Shown here: positions 48,521 through 59,054 of the stretch, one piece after another | Numbering within the stretch: position 1 is the stretch's first letter | Layout of the letters: every line of letters begins with the position of its first letter | Assembly (NCBI GenBank): GCA_003313425.1 | Contig: NHZP01000002.1 | Coordinates: forward strand, 2,170,001-2,234,000 | Source of the DNA: Pseudopyrenochaeta lycopersici | Taxonomy: Eukaryota; Ascomycota; Dothideomycetes; Pleosporales; Pseudopyrenochaetaceae | Direction of reading: 5' to 3' | Length of the DNA: 64,000 bases | Translations under genes and position numbers: made by a program | Notes under the pieces: generated by a model | Databases searched by the model: none | What the model saw: the letters and a program-made list of their open reading frames with translations, nothing else | Told to the model about the DNA's origin: nothing

Positions 48521-49717
48521 CTATTCTGCCTGTGCTCTTGCTTGTGCTTTTGCTTCGGCTTCGGCTTGTCTCACCATCCAGCTCCGAAATGCCTTGGCCT
48601 TGCTCGAGGTACTGGTGCCGGCATCGAGATGGCTCGCGGCGGAAAAGGCTTCAACAACGCTCATGGCGCCGGCTTCTTCGTCGTCGTTGAAGGGAATCAG
48701 GTCCAGGAATTGGCGGAGAATGATAGACCCTAACCGGGCATGTGCCTGCTCAACGTAGTCGGAATTGCAAGTGTCTAGAGTGGTTCGCGCGACTAGGCCC
48801 CATCCATTGGGTGTGATGGAGGCTTGTCGAGCTAATAGTCGCTCGCTGGAAGCTAGGAGAACGAATGCTCGTACGACGGCGGCTTTTGTGGTAGTATGTG
48901 AAACTGGGGAAACGTCAAGGACCTCGAGGAAGTCGTCAAGTGATGCTGTGCCAATAAAGGTGTGGCGGTGTTTGTACTCCAAGTCACGTTCTTGCTGGAT
49001 CCAAGAACTTGCGCCTCTGGGCAGAGGCGATTCGGCACTTCTATGGCGAGGTGATGGAGTAGAGTGCATAGGCCGTTCGCCCTGGTCAGTTGGGCTCTTG
49101 ATGGGGAGACCTAGAGAAACCTTGCGTTGGTGGTGGCCTTGTGGCGGGCGGTGGGGCTTGGAGGGATTTGCTTGCAGCTGCAGCAGGCCTTCATTCGTCT
49201 TTGGCCTTGCTAGTAGTAATCTTGAGGCTCTCTGGGCGCTGTGCATGGTTGGGGTGGAGGGGGTGGATGGGGCTCGTTGATGGCGGACGCGTGTCCGCTG
49301 AACCAGCGGCTCATCACGCTCTGTCTTGACTGAAGGGGCTCTCTCTAGGCCATCGAGAGAAAAGTAGTCTGGGGATGGCTCATCTTCCTTGATGCGGTCC
49401 AATGAATACAACAGCGGTTCTTCGAACAGGGTGGTGTCGGAAGCCGGGGAGAGCGAGTCGATGGGATCATCAAGTTTTGGGCGAGGATGGGCAAATTTCA
49501 GGCCATTGGCATCTGGCGACATAACCCAGGGCTGCTGAGCTTGCTTGGCCAGAATGTCTCTGCGGACGGTTTCGCGCACACTTTCGGTATCGCTTGCGCG
49601 CGAGAGGCGTCTTGTGGGCGAGCCTGGCGACTGCTGGGTGTTGTATCCCGAGTCTCTGAGCGCGGCCATGATGGCGCTGTCCCCGCGATCGAGGTAGAGA
49701 AGCCCCGTTCGCCACAT
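48521..49717 (-). CDS. Fungal protein of unknown function
   Basis: A 398-residue frame. The N-terminal two thirds are low complexity and Ser/Pro/Arg-rich (SPGSPTRRLSRASD, RAPSTPSTPT), with likely phosphosites. The folded part near the C-terminus reads FIGTASLDDFLEVLDVSPVSH...AAVVRAFVLLASSERLLARQ...YVEQAHARLGSIILRQFLDLIPF, mostly helical. It ends in an Ala/Glu/Gln run. The start is either the ATG at 49717 or the downstream MAALRDSGYN. I do not recognise the family. Confidence 0.7.
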   Translation of the reverse strand: MWRTGLLYLDRGDSAIMAALRDSGYNTQQSPGSPTRRLSRASDTESVRETVRRDILAKQAQQPWVMSPDANGLKFAHPRPKLDDPIDSLSPASDTTLFEEPLLYSLDRIKEDEPSPDYFSLDGLERAPSVKTERDEPLVQRTRVRHQRAPSTPSTPTMHSAQRASRLLLARPKTNEGLLQLQANPSKPHRPPQGHHQRKVSLGLPIKSPTDQGERPMHSTPSPRHRSAESPLPRGASSWIQQERDLEYKHRHTFIGTASLDDFLEVLDVSPVSHTTTKAAVVRAFVLLASSERLLARQASITPNGWGLVARTTLDTCNSDYVEQAHARLGSIILRQFLDLIPFNDDEEAGAMSVVEAFSAASHLDAGTSTSSKAKAFRSWMVRQAEAEAKAQARAQAE

Positions 49718-50169
49718 GCTCGGTTGGGTTCGCGGGCGCGAGCTTCCTGCTTCTGCTGCTGTTTCCTACGAGCAATCTGTAATTCCGTCCGACAATGGGG
49801 CGCGGTCGCGATGTGCCGCTGCTCGGCCTTTAGTACCTGTCAGCCTGGCCGGGTGTGGGCGCGATGCGCCTGGCCCGTGCCATTACCCGCCGGCTTCTCA
49901 CCGCCATTCTCCTTTCCGAGCGTTGAAAATTTTTGACCAGACGATTCTCTAGGCCTGAAGGGGCATGGAGAGGTTATTCTTGTGCCACAATGCACGATGA
50001 CGGAGCGATCGGACTGGATCGGATTGTTTCTTGCATATCAACTGATACCACTAAGACCATGTTGTGCTGCGGCATGGTAGGCCACGGAGATGAAGCAGAG
50101 CAGGAGCAACAGTAGCAGCAAGGAAAGCCCTTGTACTCTTCAACATCAACACCACAACAACAACAAAGG
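49718..50169. other. Intergenic spacer
   Basis: Promoter side of the preceding minus-strand gene and 3' side of the Rieske gene. Contains short CAA/CAG-type simple runs near 50100-50165. Confidence 0.4.
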
Positions 50170-50795
50170 TCACCCGATCTTCTGCTTCCTCCTCACCCAG
50201 ATCTGTGCCTCGCTGTCTTGCCCAACTCTCTCCTGAACCTCCCACACGTGCAGGCGGTAGCTCCCACGATCTGCCCTGCCCGTGTGCAGATCAAATGACC
50301 AGTCGTGTTTTGGGCAGAGAATCCCCGAACTCAACACCACGCCAAAATCCTCAATATCAAACGGCGTGCCGTTGGACAGCGGATAGGATGAGTGCGGGCA
50401 TTCCTGTGTGGTGTCAGAAATAGCTGTACACAAACAGCTGTACACAACATGGGACAGCTGCAAACACAAACAGCTGTAAACAAACAATGGCAAACACGTA
50501 CATGATCGACGGCGAGGAACTTGCCCCTGTACCGAAACACCATGACCTGCTCCTTTGCATCCCCTGCCTCGGAGTCTTTCCAGTCATCAATTGCTACCTC
50601 TGCGGCCAGGGAGCTGTCATGGCGAGGCACGTGGAACACACGGCATCCTGGCACGAATTTTTCATGGCACAGGCGCTGCTCGCCAATGCGCGAGGAATCA
50701 TCAATGTTGGGATAGGATGATGCTGGGCCGGCGCAGAACCAGCCCGCCCCGGCTCGAGACGGACGGAAGAATGGAGTGACAAACGACATGTGCAT
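50170..50795 (-). CDS. Rieske [2Fe-2S] domain protein
   Basis: Two exons (50795-50502 and 50403-50170) encode 175 residues. The cluster-binding pairs are both in exon 2: Cys-Pro-His in ECPHSSYPL and Cys-Pro-Lys-His in LCPKHDWSFDLHTG. Exon 1 supplies the first beta strands (KFVPGCRVFHVPRHD, EQVMVFRYRGKFLAVDH). No oxygenase catalytic domain or membrane anchor follows, so this is a stand-alone Rieske ferredoxin-like protein, probably an electron carrier or regulatory protein. The start may be ATG 50795 or the next codon but one (MSFVTPFF). Confidence 0.85.
50404..50501 (-). repeat. Repeated acceptor-like motif inside the Rieske intron
   Basis: The 98-nt intron contains several near copies of CAGCTGTTTGTGT (ACAGCTG, GCAGCTG, ACAGCTG, ACAGCTA) before the true CACACAG acceptor. 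Each copy offers a decoy 3' splice site. Confidence 0.7.
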
Positions 50796-51242
50796 TGGTC
50801 AAGAAGCATTCTCTGCCTTTGCCCGGCCGGAAGGTGCGGGGCAATTTCGGAATCCCTCGTAATCACGCCAGCGTCCCCGCGACGCGCTTCGACACGTCAA
50901 TCCCTGTCACCACAACAAACACCTCAATTGATCAGAGAATCATGGCTTTGGCACTGTGCGAAAGAGGAGTCATCTCATTGTCTCTGGTCGACCAAGGTGA
51001 GAGTGAGCTGCGTCGTCGATTGTTCCCAATGCAGGCACAGCTGCACAATAGGCGCATCGGGCTAGCCATCGGTCCCGAACAAAGTACGCCCTGTTGTCAA
51101 AGCCAGACCTTCAGGCCCAGAACCTCAGTCAACCTCACGATAAAAGGAATGAGGAGGTAGGTTTGATACAGGAATGACAATATTACACTCTACTATTTTG
51201 CCCACTGTTATACTGCGCACTTTATACTGCCGCTATTTCACC
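50796..51242. promoter_or_regulatory. Divergent promoter, Rieske / B3-B4 protein
   Basis: A 447-bp spacer between two opposed starts. A 121-codon plus-strand frame here lacks features and is not called. Confidence 0.4.
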
Positions 51243-51962
51243 ATGTCGACTACACCAGACGCCACCCACTATCTCGACAATGCCCACATCGCCCCAGAAG
51301 TCTTCCAGCTGCGCCCAGACTATCGCGTTCTCTTAATGGTCATAACCAACATCCCTCCTGGGCCAAGTGACGCCGCAAGTGAATCAATTCTCTCCTCCGC
51401 CGAAGCATCTGCGTCGGCCGCGCTTGCCAAAACCCCCGTGACAAGCATCCCGCACGTGGCCGCCTGGCGTGAAGCATACCAGTCCTTTGGAGCCAAGCCA
51501 AAGAAGACAATGAACAGCCTCGAAGCTCTGCTCCGCCGCACTGAAAAAGGACTGCCCCGCGTCAACCGCTTCACAGACATCTACAACGCAATCTCCATCA
51601 AGCACCAGATCCCCCTCGGTGGCGAGGATCTCGACAAATACCAAGGAGCTCCCTTTCTGATCCGTGCAACCGGAGACGAGAATTTTGACACAAAGTCGGG
51701 CGCGGAGCCGCTGACTGAACATCCCCCTCCTGGAGAGGTCGTGTGGTGCGATCAGGGCGGTGTGACGTGTAGGCGCTGGAACTGGAGACAATGCTCCAGA
51801 ACTGCCTTAAGCGATGCCACCACCAACGTCTTGTTTATTTTGGATGCTTTGGAGCCCTGCACCGATGAGGCCTTGAATGCTGCTGCAGACGACCTCAGTA
51901 GTGAGCTCACCAAATTGTCTCCCAATGTAAAGGTAGCGCGTCGGCTTCTTCGACCGTCATGA
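51243..51962 (+). CDS. B3/B4 domain protein (PheRS-beta-like domain, stand-alone)
   Basis: 239 residues from the ATG at 51243. The upstream in-frame ATG at 51174 would add a hydrophobic leader but lacks conservation cues. Conserved-looking parts: IPHVAAWREAYQSFG, KKTMNSLEALLRR, LPRVNRFTDIYNAISIKHQIPLGGEDLDKY and GEVVWCDQGGVTCRRWNWRQCSRTAL. This is the B3/B4 fold found in the beta subunit of phenylalanyl-tRNA synthetase and in many small free-standing proteins that may trim or bind aminoacyl-tRNA. The exact activity is not established. Confidence 0.82.
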   Translation: MSTTPDATHYLDNAHIAPEVFQLRPDYRVLLMVITNIPPGPSDAASESILSSAEASASAALAKTPVTSIPHVAAWREAYQSFGAKPKKTMNSLEALLRRTEKGLPRVNRFTDIYNAISIKHQIPLGGEDLDKYQGAPFLIRATGDENFDTKSGAEPLTEHPPPGEVVWCDQGGVTCRRWNWRQCSRTALSDATTNVLFILDALEPCTDEALNAAADDLSSELTKLSPNVKVARRLLRPS

Positions 51963-52110
51963 TGTCGGAATACAATCGCATTCCATGCCTATGTACAGAC
52001 CGTTATGATATCGAAAAATACAATCGCACTACAAGACTATGTACACTAGCTGCAATTTGGTGATTTCCATCCTCCAGACCATACTACCTACCAATCATCT
52101 CCGTCACCCC

Positions 52111-54080
52111 TCACAACAATCTCATAGCACCCAAAGTATCCCTCTTCCTCGCCCCACTCCCACCTTCCGTGACATTGCCCGCCACTGTGCCATTCACATC
52201 AGCCTGATCCAGCCACGTAGACCTCAGCGCCCAAACACCCACGCTCGCCGTCGCCGTCTCATTGAGCCCCGCAACCTTCAACATCATCGTGTCCAAGGGC
52301 TGCGTCGGGAAGAATATACTCGTCGCACTGAGCTCCCCTCCATTCAAGAAGATTTCAATAATACTTCTATCGATAATACCCGACAACCTCCACGACCCTT
52401 CCTCTTCATTATACAGCCCCGTGGCAGAGAACTTGTCCGTAAAGTACGGGCTCGCAAACCCGTTCGTGCGTCCGCGATCGAGCCACACGTCCCCGTTGGA
52501 GATGAAGGTCCCGCCCGAGACCGCCTCGCCAGACACGGACGAAGAAAAGGTAAAGTTGAGCGTCCCGTCGAGCGAGTCACCGCTTGTCAGCCCGGTGATG
52601 TTTGCTTCAAAGTACAGCGCTCCGGACTGCACGCCAGAATAGTCCACCAGGACCGTCCCGTTGCCGAGCGAGTCGTTGGAGGCAAGCTCAGCCTCGACAA
52701 TCGAGTGGATGTTGTACGGGTAGGATATCAACGATAGTCCGAACCGCGGCAAGTCTTTGAGGTAGTGTGCTCGGGGGACTGTCATAGCGCTGCGGAAGCC
52801 GTCGCCCAGTTCTGCGCCTGCGGTCGGGACATAGTTTGTGTATTGCCAGTTGCTTGCCCAGTTGAGCGTGATTTGGTCTTGGTTGTCTGGAACGCCATAG
52901 AAGAATTGGCCCGCATAGTTGTCCTTTGCAAAGTCTGTAAGCCGAGTTGTGGAATCCGACGCTTCGAAGTGTGTCCCGTTGAACGTGCCGACGAAGTACT
53001 CGGTGATGGAGCCACCGAGCGGCCCACCGGGGTTGATGGAGATGAGCAACAGATAGAGCGATTCATTTCCCTCTCCGCCTTCCACGCGTATTGGCGTTAG
53101 ATTAGGGCACTCGTATTGCAGTCCTGTTATACCGTAGTGGGAGAAGTTGCTCTCGGCCTTCCAGTCGATGAGGTTAGGGCTTGAGAAGATGCCAATCTCA
53201 AAGTCGATGGGATATGCCACGACCATGATCCAACTGGAAGTGGGTTCGTACCAGATGACCTGAAAATGTTAGTACTGCCATTCTTCGGGCTTTTAGTATT
53301 CAAGTCTAGATTCGTAAAGTTCATACCTTTGGGTCGCGGAACTGGGTAGGGTGGGTACCACCGGGCACAAGCACAGGATTGTTCTCGTACTTGATGAAAG
53401 AGAAGCCATTATCATGGGAATAAGCAATGTGCTGTGTTTCATTATCTGGCGTGTGGATCGTGTAGATTGCCACTACGCCATTTGTCTGATTGGGGAAGAA
53501 GCCAGAAGTATTGTTGGCATCGACAACAGCGGATCCGGAGAAGACGCCTTCAGAGGGACCACCAGGGAAAATGGCGATGGGTTGGTTGATCCACGTATAC
53601 AGGTCGTCGCTGGTGGCATGGCCCTGGTGAGGACGAGGTTAGTGCATATCTCATTCGCACTTTGCCAGAAAATCTCACATACCCAGTGCTGGTTACCTGC
53701 TGTATTCGCCGTTGGATTGTCTAAAAATTGTAAGCTTGAAGATAGTCAATCATTGATCAATATTTACACTGATAACTATATTCGAATGAAGTCAGTCAAT
53801 ATACTCGTTATAAATTACGTGGACATGCATACTATAGATGATACGTTCCATTCTCATCTAAGAAAGCTCCATTAGGGTCGTTAGCAAAGCCCCGTGGTGG
53901 ACTAAAGTGCACCTGCGGGCGCAGAGGTTCATCGTAATTGCCTGGCAAGGGTGTGCCGGTGGGTACGTTGGACTGCGAGTATGTTGCAGAGCCCGTTGCA
54001 GAACTTGCAGGGCTACTCTGAGCATACCCAATGGCAAAGAGGGAACTGATCGTCGTGCAAAGAGAGATATAGGAATACAT
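52111..54080 (-). CDS. GH32 beta-fructofuranosidase (invertase/inulinase type)
   Basis: Five exons: 54080-53833, 53775-53768 (8 nt), 53720-53683, 53623-53327 and 53259-52111. They sum to 579 residues in phase. A signal peptide ends near AIGYAQ. The nucleophile is in the FANDPNGAF motif, the micro-exon completes the YHLYYQYNPTAN segment, the transition-state stabiliser is in FRDPKVIW, and the acid/base Glu is in YECPNL. The C-terminal beta-sandwich domain ends [15 protein letters not shown]...STWLDQ. Secreted, with many glycosylation sites. Choosing between invertase, exo-inulinase and levanase is not safe from sequence alone. Confidence 0.93.
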
Positions 54081-54607
54081 TTTGGGGACAATGGAACTGA
54101 TCTTGTTCCCAGTGCAGAGGTTACTGGGTCCCATAGCCAGCTTTTATCCTCAACACTGCTTGCATTACTTCCTGGAGACACACGAACATCGCCCCGCTTG
54201 ACTTGCTCTGCATCGTCATAGCCCGGTTTACGGAATGCATGTTTGAATGTGGAAGTGCGGTTGGTGATCTGTAATTGGGAGTGCTACCGAGACGAGCCGT
54301 TGGACAGGGGTGCGAGATGGGGCAAGGCGTGATGATGTCGCTCATCCTTCTTAGCAGCGAATCAGATTATCCCGGGAATCATCCCATTCAACAACGTACC
54401 CGACCCGCTAGCTGTCGGACGCCTGCCGCTGCCTTCCGCAAAATTGCAGAGTCGAAAGTGCCATTATCAACAGACTTTCATCAACGTCTGGATTGGACGT
54501 TTGTGAGAGTAAAGGGCTCAGAATGCTAGAGTACGCGAGATTTCAGTAATAGTATTATCAATTGATGTACAGGAATACATGCAACGGTTCATTGCTCCTC
54601 AACAAGA
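54081..54607. promoter_or_regulatory. GH32 promoter region
   Basis: A 527-bp spacer downstream of the BNR_4 gene and upstream of the GH32 gene; no coding frame supported. Confidence 0.4.
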
Positions 54608-55918
54608 CTACAGCGCGAGCCCAAAGTCCCACACCTGCACCTTCCTTGTGCCAAACGGACCGCCTTGGCGCACGAATAGACTCAGGACATTAAACCTGTC
54701 CAGTCTCTCCTCATCGACCAATGGCTCTCCAGCCATGTTGGTGATCTCGGCAAGCTTCTTCCAGTCCGTGTAGCCTCCACCCGCAGTCGCTCCCCATATC
54801 TGGACTGTTTGCTTGGGCTGGTCTGGCAAGATGGCAATGACATTGTTGCCAGTGGCCGCAATCTTCCCGCGGTATGCAAGGTATGGCGGCGTCGAGAGCC
54901 CGGATACATTGATGGCGGTCTTGGTAAACTTGCCGTCGGTGGTGCGGAGGTAATGGTAGAAGCGTGAGGTTCCAGTCGAGTTGTCGCGCATAAGAGCATG
55001 GAATCGTCCTTGTTGGTCTGCACATTGTGCTTCTTGATTGATGATCTCGCTGTTTTGCGGGATAGAGAACACCTTGATACCAGCCGTGGACGGGGTGATT
55101 GGGAGCGCAACGGTTTGTCCGTTGGTCTGCTTCCAGGTTCTTCCTGCATCCTCCGACAAGGCAAAGTAAAAGTCGTGGTTTGTGCTAGCAGTCGGCGTCT
55201 CGCGAACCGTCCATGAGACAAAAAGCTTGCCACCTTGGTTGGAAAATCCGTTGATGTAAGCGTTGTTGTCCTCTCCTTGGAGATACTTCCCAACGGTGCT
55301 CCACAGTCCAGTTGTTGAAGAATATCGATGGATCCATGAATCACCAGCACCAGACTGCCCAATGCGGAACTCCATGAGCAAATCACCGTTGTCGATGCGT
55401 TCGAAGCGTGGGTACGTCAGCGGTGTCCATGGCCCAACAGACCCAGGCAGGCTGTGCTGAACGGCTCCAAAGGCGCTGGCATCCCAGGTCGAAGGGATCG
55501 TGTTCGCAATCCCTGTATTGCTGACTCGGTAGTTGATTGGTACGTCGTGATGGTCGAAGCTCAAATGGATCTTGCCATCCCCGCTGATCCCCATACTGAT
55601 AGTGTTGTGCTCATCAAGCGTCTGCTGCACATAATCCGTAAAGGCAAAGTACTGCCACTCGCCGAGCGAAGGGGAGATGCGACGCCGGCCGAGATTGACG
55701 TAATGCTTGCCGTAGCCTGTGGCAGTCTTGTAGAACGCGACATATTGGTAGTCACCAAATGTCGTCAGGGCATGTTGCTGGAAGGCAAGGCCATTGAGCC
55801 GAACAGACCCCTCGACGTCGTTGGAGATGTTATACGAGTTGGTCGAGGTTACCGAAATAGCTGCGACAATGGAAGAGAACGACGTCAAGCAGACGAGCAG
55901 TCCCGACAGGAGCCTCAT
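54608..55918 (-). CDS. Secreted BNR_4 beta-propeller protein, possible polysaccharide lyase
   Basis: A single exon of 436 residues from the ATG at 55918; an upstream in-frame ATG is ignored because MRLLSGLLVCLTSFSSIVAA is a good signal peptide. The body is all-beta with repeated sheets and an Asp-box-like SEDAGRTWK. Typical BNR_4 features: DEHNTISMGISGDGKIHLSFDHHD, YPRFERIDNGDLLMEFR, and CADQQGRFHALMRDN near the middle. Family knowledge: fungal relatives include the seven-bladed L-rhamnose-alpha-1,4-D-glucuronate lyase (PL42) that acts on gum arabic. The His pair in FDHHD could be catalytic, but this is inference. It precedes the GH32 gene on the same strand. Confidence 0.8.
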   Translation of the reverse strand: MRLLSGLLVCLTSFSSIVAAISVTSTNSYNISNDVEGSVRLNGLAFQQHALTTFGDYQYVAFYKTATGYGKHYVNLGRRRISPSLGEWQYFAFTDYVQQTLDEHNTISMGISGDGKIHLSFDHHDVPINYRVSNTGIANTIPSTWDASAFGAVQHSLPGSVGPWTPLTYPRFERIDNGDLLMEFRIGQSGAGDSWIHRYSSTTGLWSTVGKYLQGEDNNAYINGFSNQGGKLFVSWTVRETPTASTNHDFYFALSEDAGRTWKQTNGQTVALPITPSTAGIKVFSIPQNSEIINQEAQCADQQGRFHALMRDNSTGTSRFYHYLRTTDGKFTKTAINVSGLSTPPYLAYRGKIAATGNNVIAILPDQPKQTVQIWGATAGGGYTDWKKLAEITNMAGEPLVDEERLDRFNVLSLFVRQGGPFGTRKVQVWDFGLAL

Positions 55919-57072
55919 GGCTGGAAATGTGTCAAAGCAGCCATTATTGACGATGGTGCACCTCAATATATACAATGTGACATGGCCCTTGCTATAAGGA
56001 CGGCGTACCGGGTCAGGGGAATGCGGATAAATTTCTGCTTCATGGTAGGCATAGTCTGCTCGTGACAAGCCTACCCAGGTCTAAATCCGGGAGTAACCTC
56101 TCTAGTCAGTTACATCGTGGATGTTTCGTGGCAGTCGAACCCTTGAGAGTGGACCTGCGTCGGTTTCTCGGGCGATCAATGGTGCGATAGTGCGGAGAAG
56201 ATGGAGAAGCCGGGCAATACCCCGAAGGCAAATGCGGAGGCGGAACCTTGTTCTCTCGTACCTGACGTTTGCATCCACCACGTGCTTGACCACGCGCAGC
56301 ATGGACCGATACAGAATGTTTATCCCAATGTGTCTTACCGGGCCATTTCGTATGCGCCACGCGTTGTCGACATGTTCGTGAGCGATGTTGACCAAAATTG
56401 GGTTAGTTGAATGGCTCCAATGGATTGGATTACGGTGTGGCAAGCTGTAGTGAAGACTGCTACACTGCATTGTAATTAGATTGGTTATTCAGTCGGTGTC
56501 GCTCAAGCAGCTTTGGCGAGGAGAAGCAATCACAGCGACTGCGAATTGCTGCGCAATATGGCATCGGCCGCTGTCTGACCAAGGAGTCGGTACGACACGG
56601 CTTTCAAGGGCAGGTTAAAGGAAGGACTTCCACGTTCGTACTCTTACGGCTTGATCTCTTGCACGTGGTGTGCTTGGGAAGATGGAGGAGGATGTTAAAT
56701 AGTGCTGACCTCGGATGCACCCAACCGCTCTCTGCGCAGCGCTCTTACATAACGCCTCCCCCATATCATCGCATATCAAGCTTTACGGCGCCGCCTCACT
56801 GCTGCCGCTGAATAGCCGCATCAACCACGATAACCCGCCGTCGAATGCCGTCTATCGATACTAGAACAGGAAGGAGCCGCTCTGGCCAAGGCCGCCGCTC
56901 TTGGCGAACGTCCCTAGTAGGGCAAACTGTGGTCTTGACTGACGTACTGGTATCGAGTTTTTTTGGTCAAGAATGGGGAGGACGGGAGGGCAATGGAGTT
57001 TAAAAGGTGTTGCATGTTCATGTGGCGAGCCGCACTCACGGCTTCCGACACTCGGATTGGATTCCATTGAAA
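55919..57072. promoter_or_regulatory. Divergent promoter, BNR_4 / M14 peptidase
   Basis: A 1.15-kb spacer between two opposed secreted-protein genes. Frames on both strands around 56.1-56.5 kb overlap each other and look random. Confidence 0.4.
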
Positions 57073-58730
57073 ATGGGGATTTCTGGGAGGACGGCTTCGC
57101 TTGCGCTCTTCGCTGGAGCTGCATTCGCGCAGACGAAATATGGAGAGAACCACGTGGCTCTGAATTTTGATTCGCAGATTGTGGAGCAGACGGCTTTCCC
57201 AGCACCGAATGTGACGCTGTATAGCCCAGCCTTCTCGTCGAATGCTTCTTTCGATCCTGGATGGACTCAAGGCACCGAGGGCGCGACTTCACACGATGAA
57301 TTGGGTATGTCTATGAAGTACAGTATATCCTTGGCCGATCTGACACGTGTATAGAGCGATTTCTCAGTGGCCTCGCAGCGAAGAATCCATCATGGATGTC
57401 ATACGCCTTGGCCCCTTTCCTCAGCGAAGAGGGAAAGACTTTCCCCTACGTCTACCTCTCCAGCTCACCAAATGCGTCTGCCGGCTACGCCACCTCTGGC
57501 AAAGTAAGAGTATGGCTGCAAGCCTCCGTCCACGGCAACGAGCCGGCAGGCGACGAAGCAGCCCTTGCACTTTTAGGCGCCATGGACGCAAATCCCTCCT
57601 GGGCTGCCGAGTTCCTAGAGAAGATGGATATCATCGTTGTCCCACGATACAATCCAGACGGCAACGCCTATTTCCAGCGCACGCTTGCGACCAATTTCGA
57701 CCCAAACCGCGATCACACCAAGCTGGTTCGCCAGCAAACCCGCGACATCAAGTCATGGTTCAGCACCTTCTCCCCGCATATTGCCATTGACATGCACGAG
57801 TACGGCGCCGCGACTCGATATGCAGGCAACTACTCGAATGCAGCAGATGGTATGTTCAGCGCAGCTAAGAACCTGAACATCCATCCTTCTATCCGCACGC
57901 TGGCCGAAACCGTCTTTGCGCCCGCTATCAACGCCTCCCTCGCTTCAAAAGGTCTCCGCGGCGAGCAATATGTAACAGCGTCTCGGACTAATCCTCCGCG
58001 TCTCGAGGAGGCCGGTACTGATGCCAAAATCGGCCGCAATGCCATGGGCTTGACACAATCAGTGACCTTTCTTTTTGAGACGAGAGGTATCGGAATTGCA
58101 AGCCAGTCCTTCAAACGCCGCACGCTGGGTGGTGTACAGATGATTCTCGGTGTCCTCGAGACCGCGCGCGACCAGGCCGACCATGTCTACGAGACGATCG
58201 AAGGTGCAATCCAGGAGGTGGTCGAGAGCAAGGAGCCCATTGTGATTACAGACTACACCACCTACTCGAACCGGACATGGACCATGGTGGACCGCCGCAG
58301 CGGCGCCGTCGTCCAACTCCCCGTCGAGTTCGCCAGCACCACGCCCGCAACCGCAAACCTCACGCGCGCCCGACCCTCCGGCTACGTCATCCCGCGCGCC
58401 TGGGCCGATCTAGCAGAGCGCCTCAAAGTGTCTGGGCTAAAGGTTGACACGATCGAAGACGTGTTTAAAAGCGAGGTCGAAGTGTACAACATTACGTCCT
58501 CAAGTCTGGCCCGCTCGTACTATGAAGGCGCGATATTGAACAAGGTCACCACCGAGACACTGACGCGCGAGGTGACGCTACCTGCGGGAAGTTTCTTTGT
58601 GAGTAGCGCGCAGAAGAATGCGGGGCTGGCGTTTGTGGCTTTGGAGCCGGAGAATATTGACTCGTACGTTAGCTTTGGCATTGTGCCTATGGAGGTTGGC
58701 GACCTGTACCCAGTATTCCGAAGGGTGTAG
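57073..58730 (+). CDS. M14 zinc carboxypeptidase, secreted
   Basis: Two exons (57073-57304 and 57355-58730) encode 535 residues. The signal peptide ends AGAAFAQ. Zinc ligands: His and Glu in VHGNEPAGDE and His in IDMHEYG; the general-base Glu is in FLFETRGIG. The substrate-binding RYNPDG is present. A C-terminal extension of about 160 residues (DYTTYSNRTWTMVDRRSG onwards) forms an extra beta-rich domain. Known for M14: removal of C-terminal residues from peptides. It resembles the extracellular fungal group rather than vacuolar enzymes. The start at 57073 was chosen over an upstream ATG because of the signal peptide. Confidence 0.9.
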
Positions 58731-58820
58731 AAATGGACGTGGACATGGAATAGCTTAGATATCCAAATGAACCATACATCACTGCGATTGCTACAGCCAC
58801 CTACGCAATGTCACAAAAAG

Positions 58821-58854
<34 letters not shown>

Positions 58855-59054
58855 ACATCATCATTGTGGGACTAACATTTAGGCGAGATGAAAATGGTAG
58901 AACCAACTGGTGAATATGTACATGGTCTAGTATAACTGCATCTCCCCATATCCTTCGTCTCAAAAACATAGCCACCAGGATTATAATACTCATACAAAAT
59001 TACGTGCGTTGTAGCAGCCTACTCGCGTGGCTTCATTCGGCTTTTGACGATGCA
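58731..59054. other. Convergent spacer with CT microsatellite
   Basis: Separates the peptidase and kinase stop codons; holds only a simple repeat. Confidence 0.5.
58823..58851. repeat. (CT)n microsatellite
   Basis: About 14 uninterrupted CT units. Confidence 0.95.

Noticed and set aside
50795..51160. Plus-strand frame of 121 codons
   Set aside because: Lies in the spacer between two divergent genes, does not start at ATG, and has no features.
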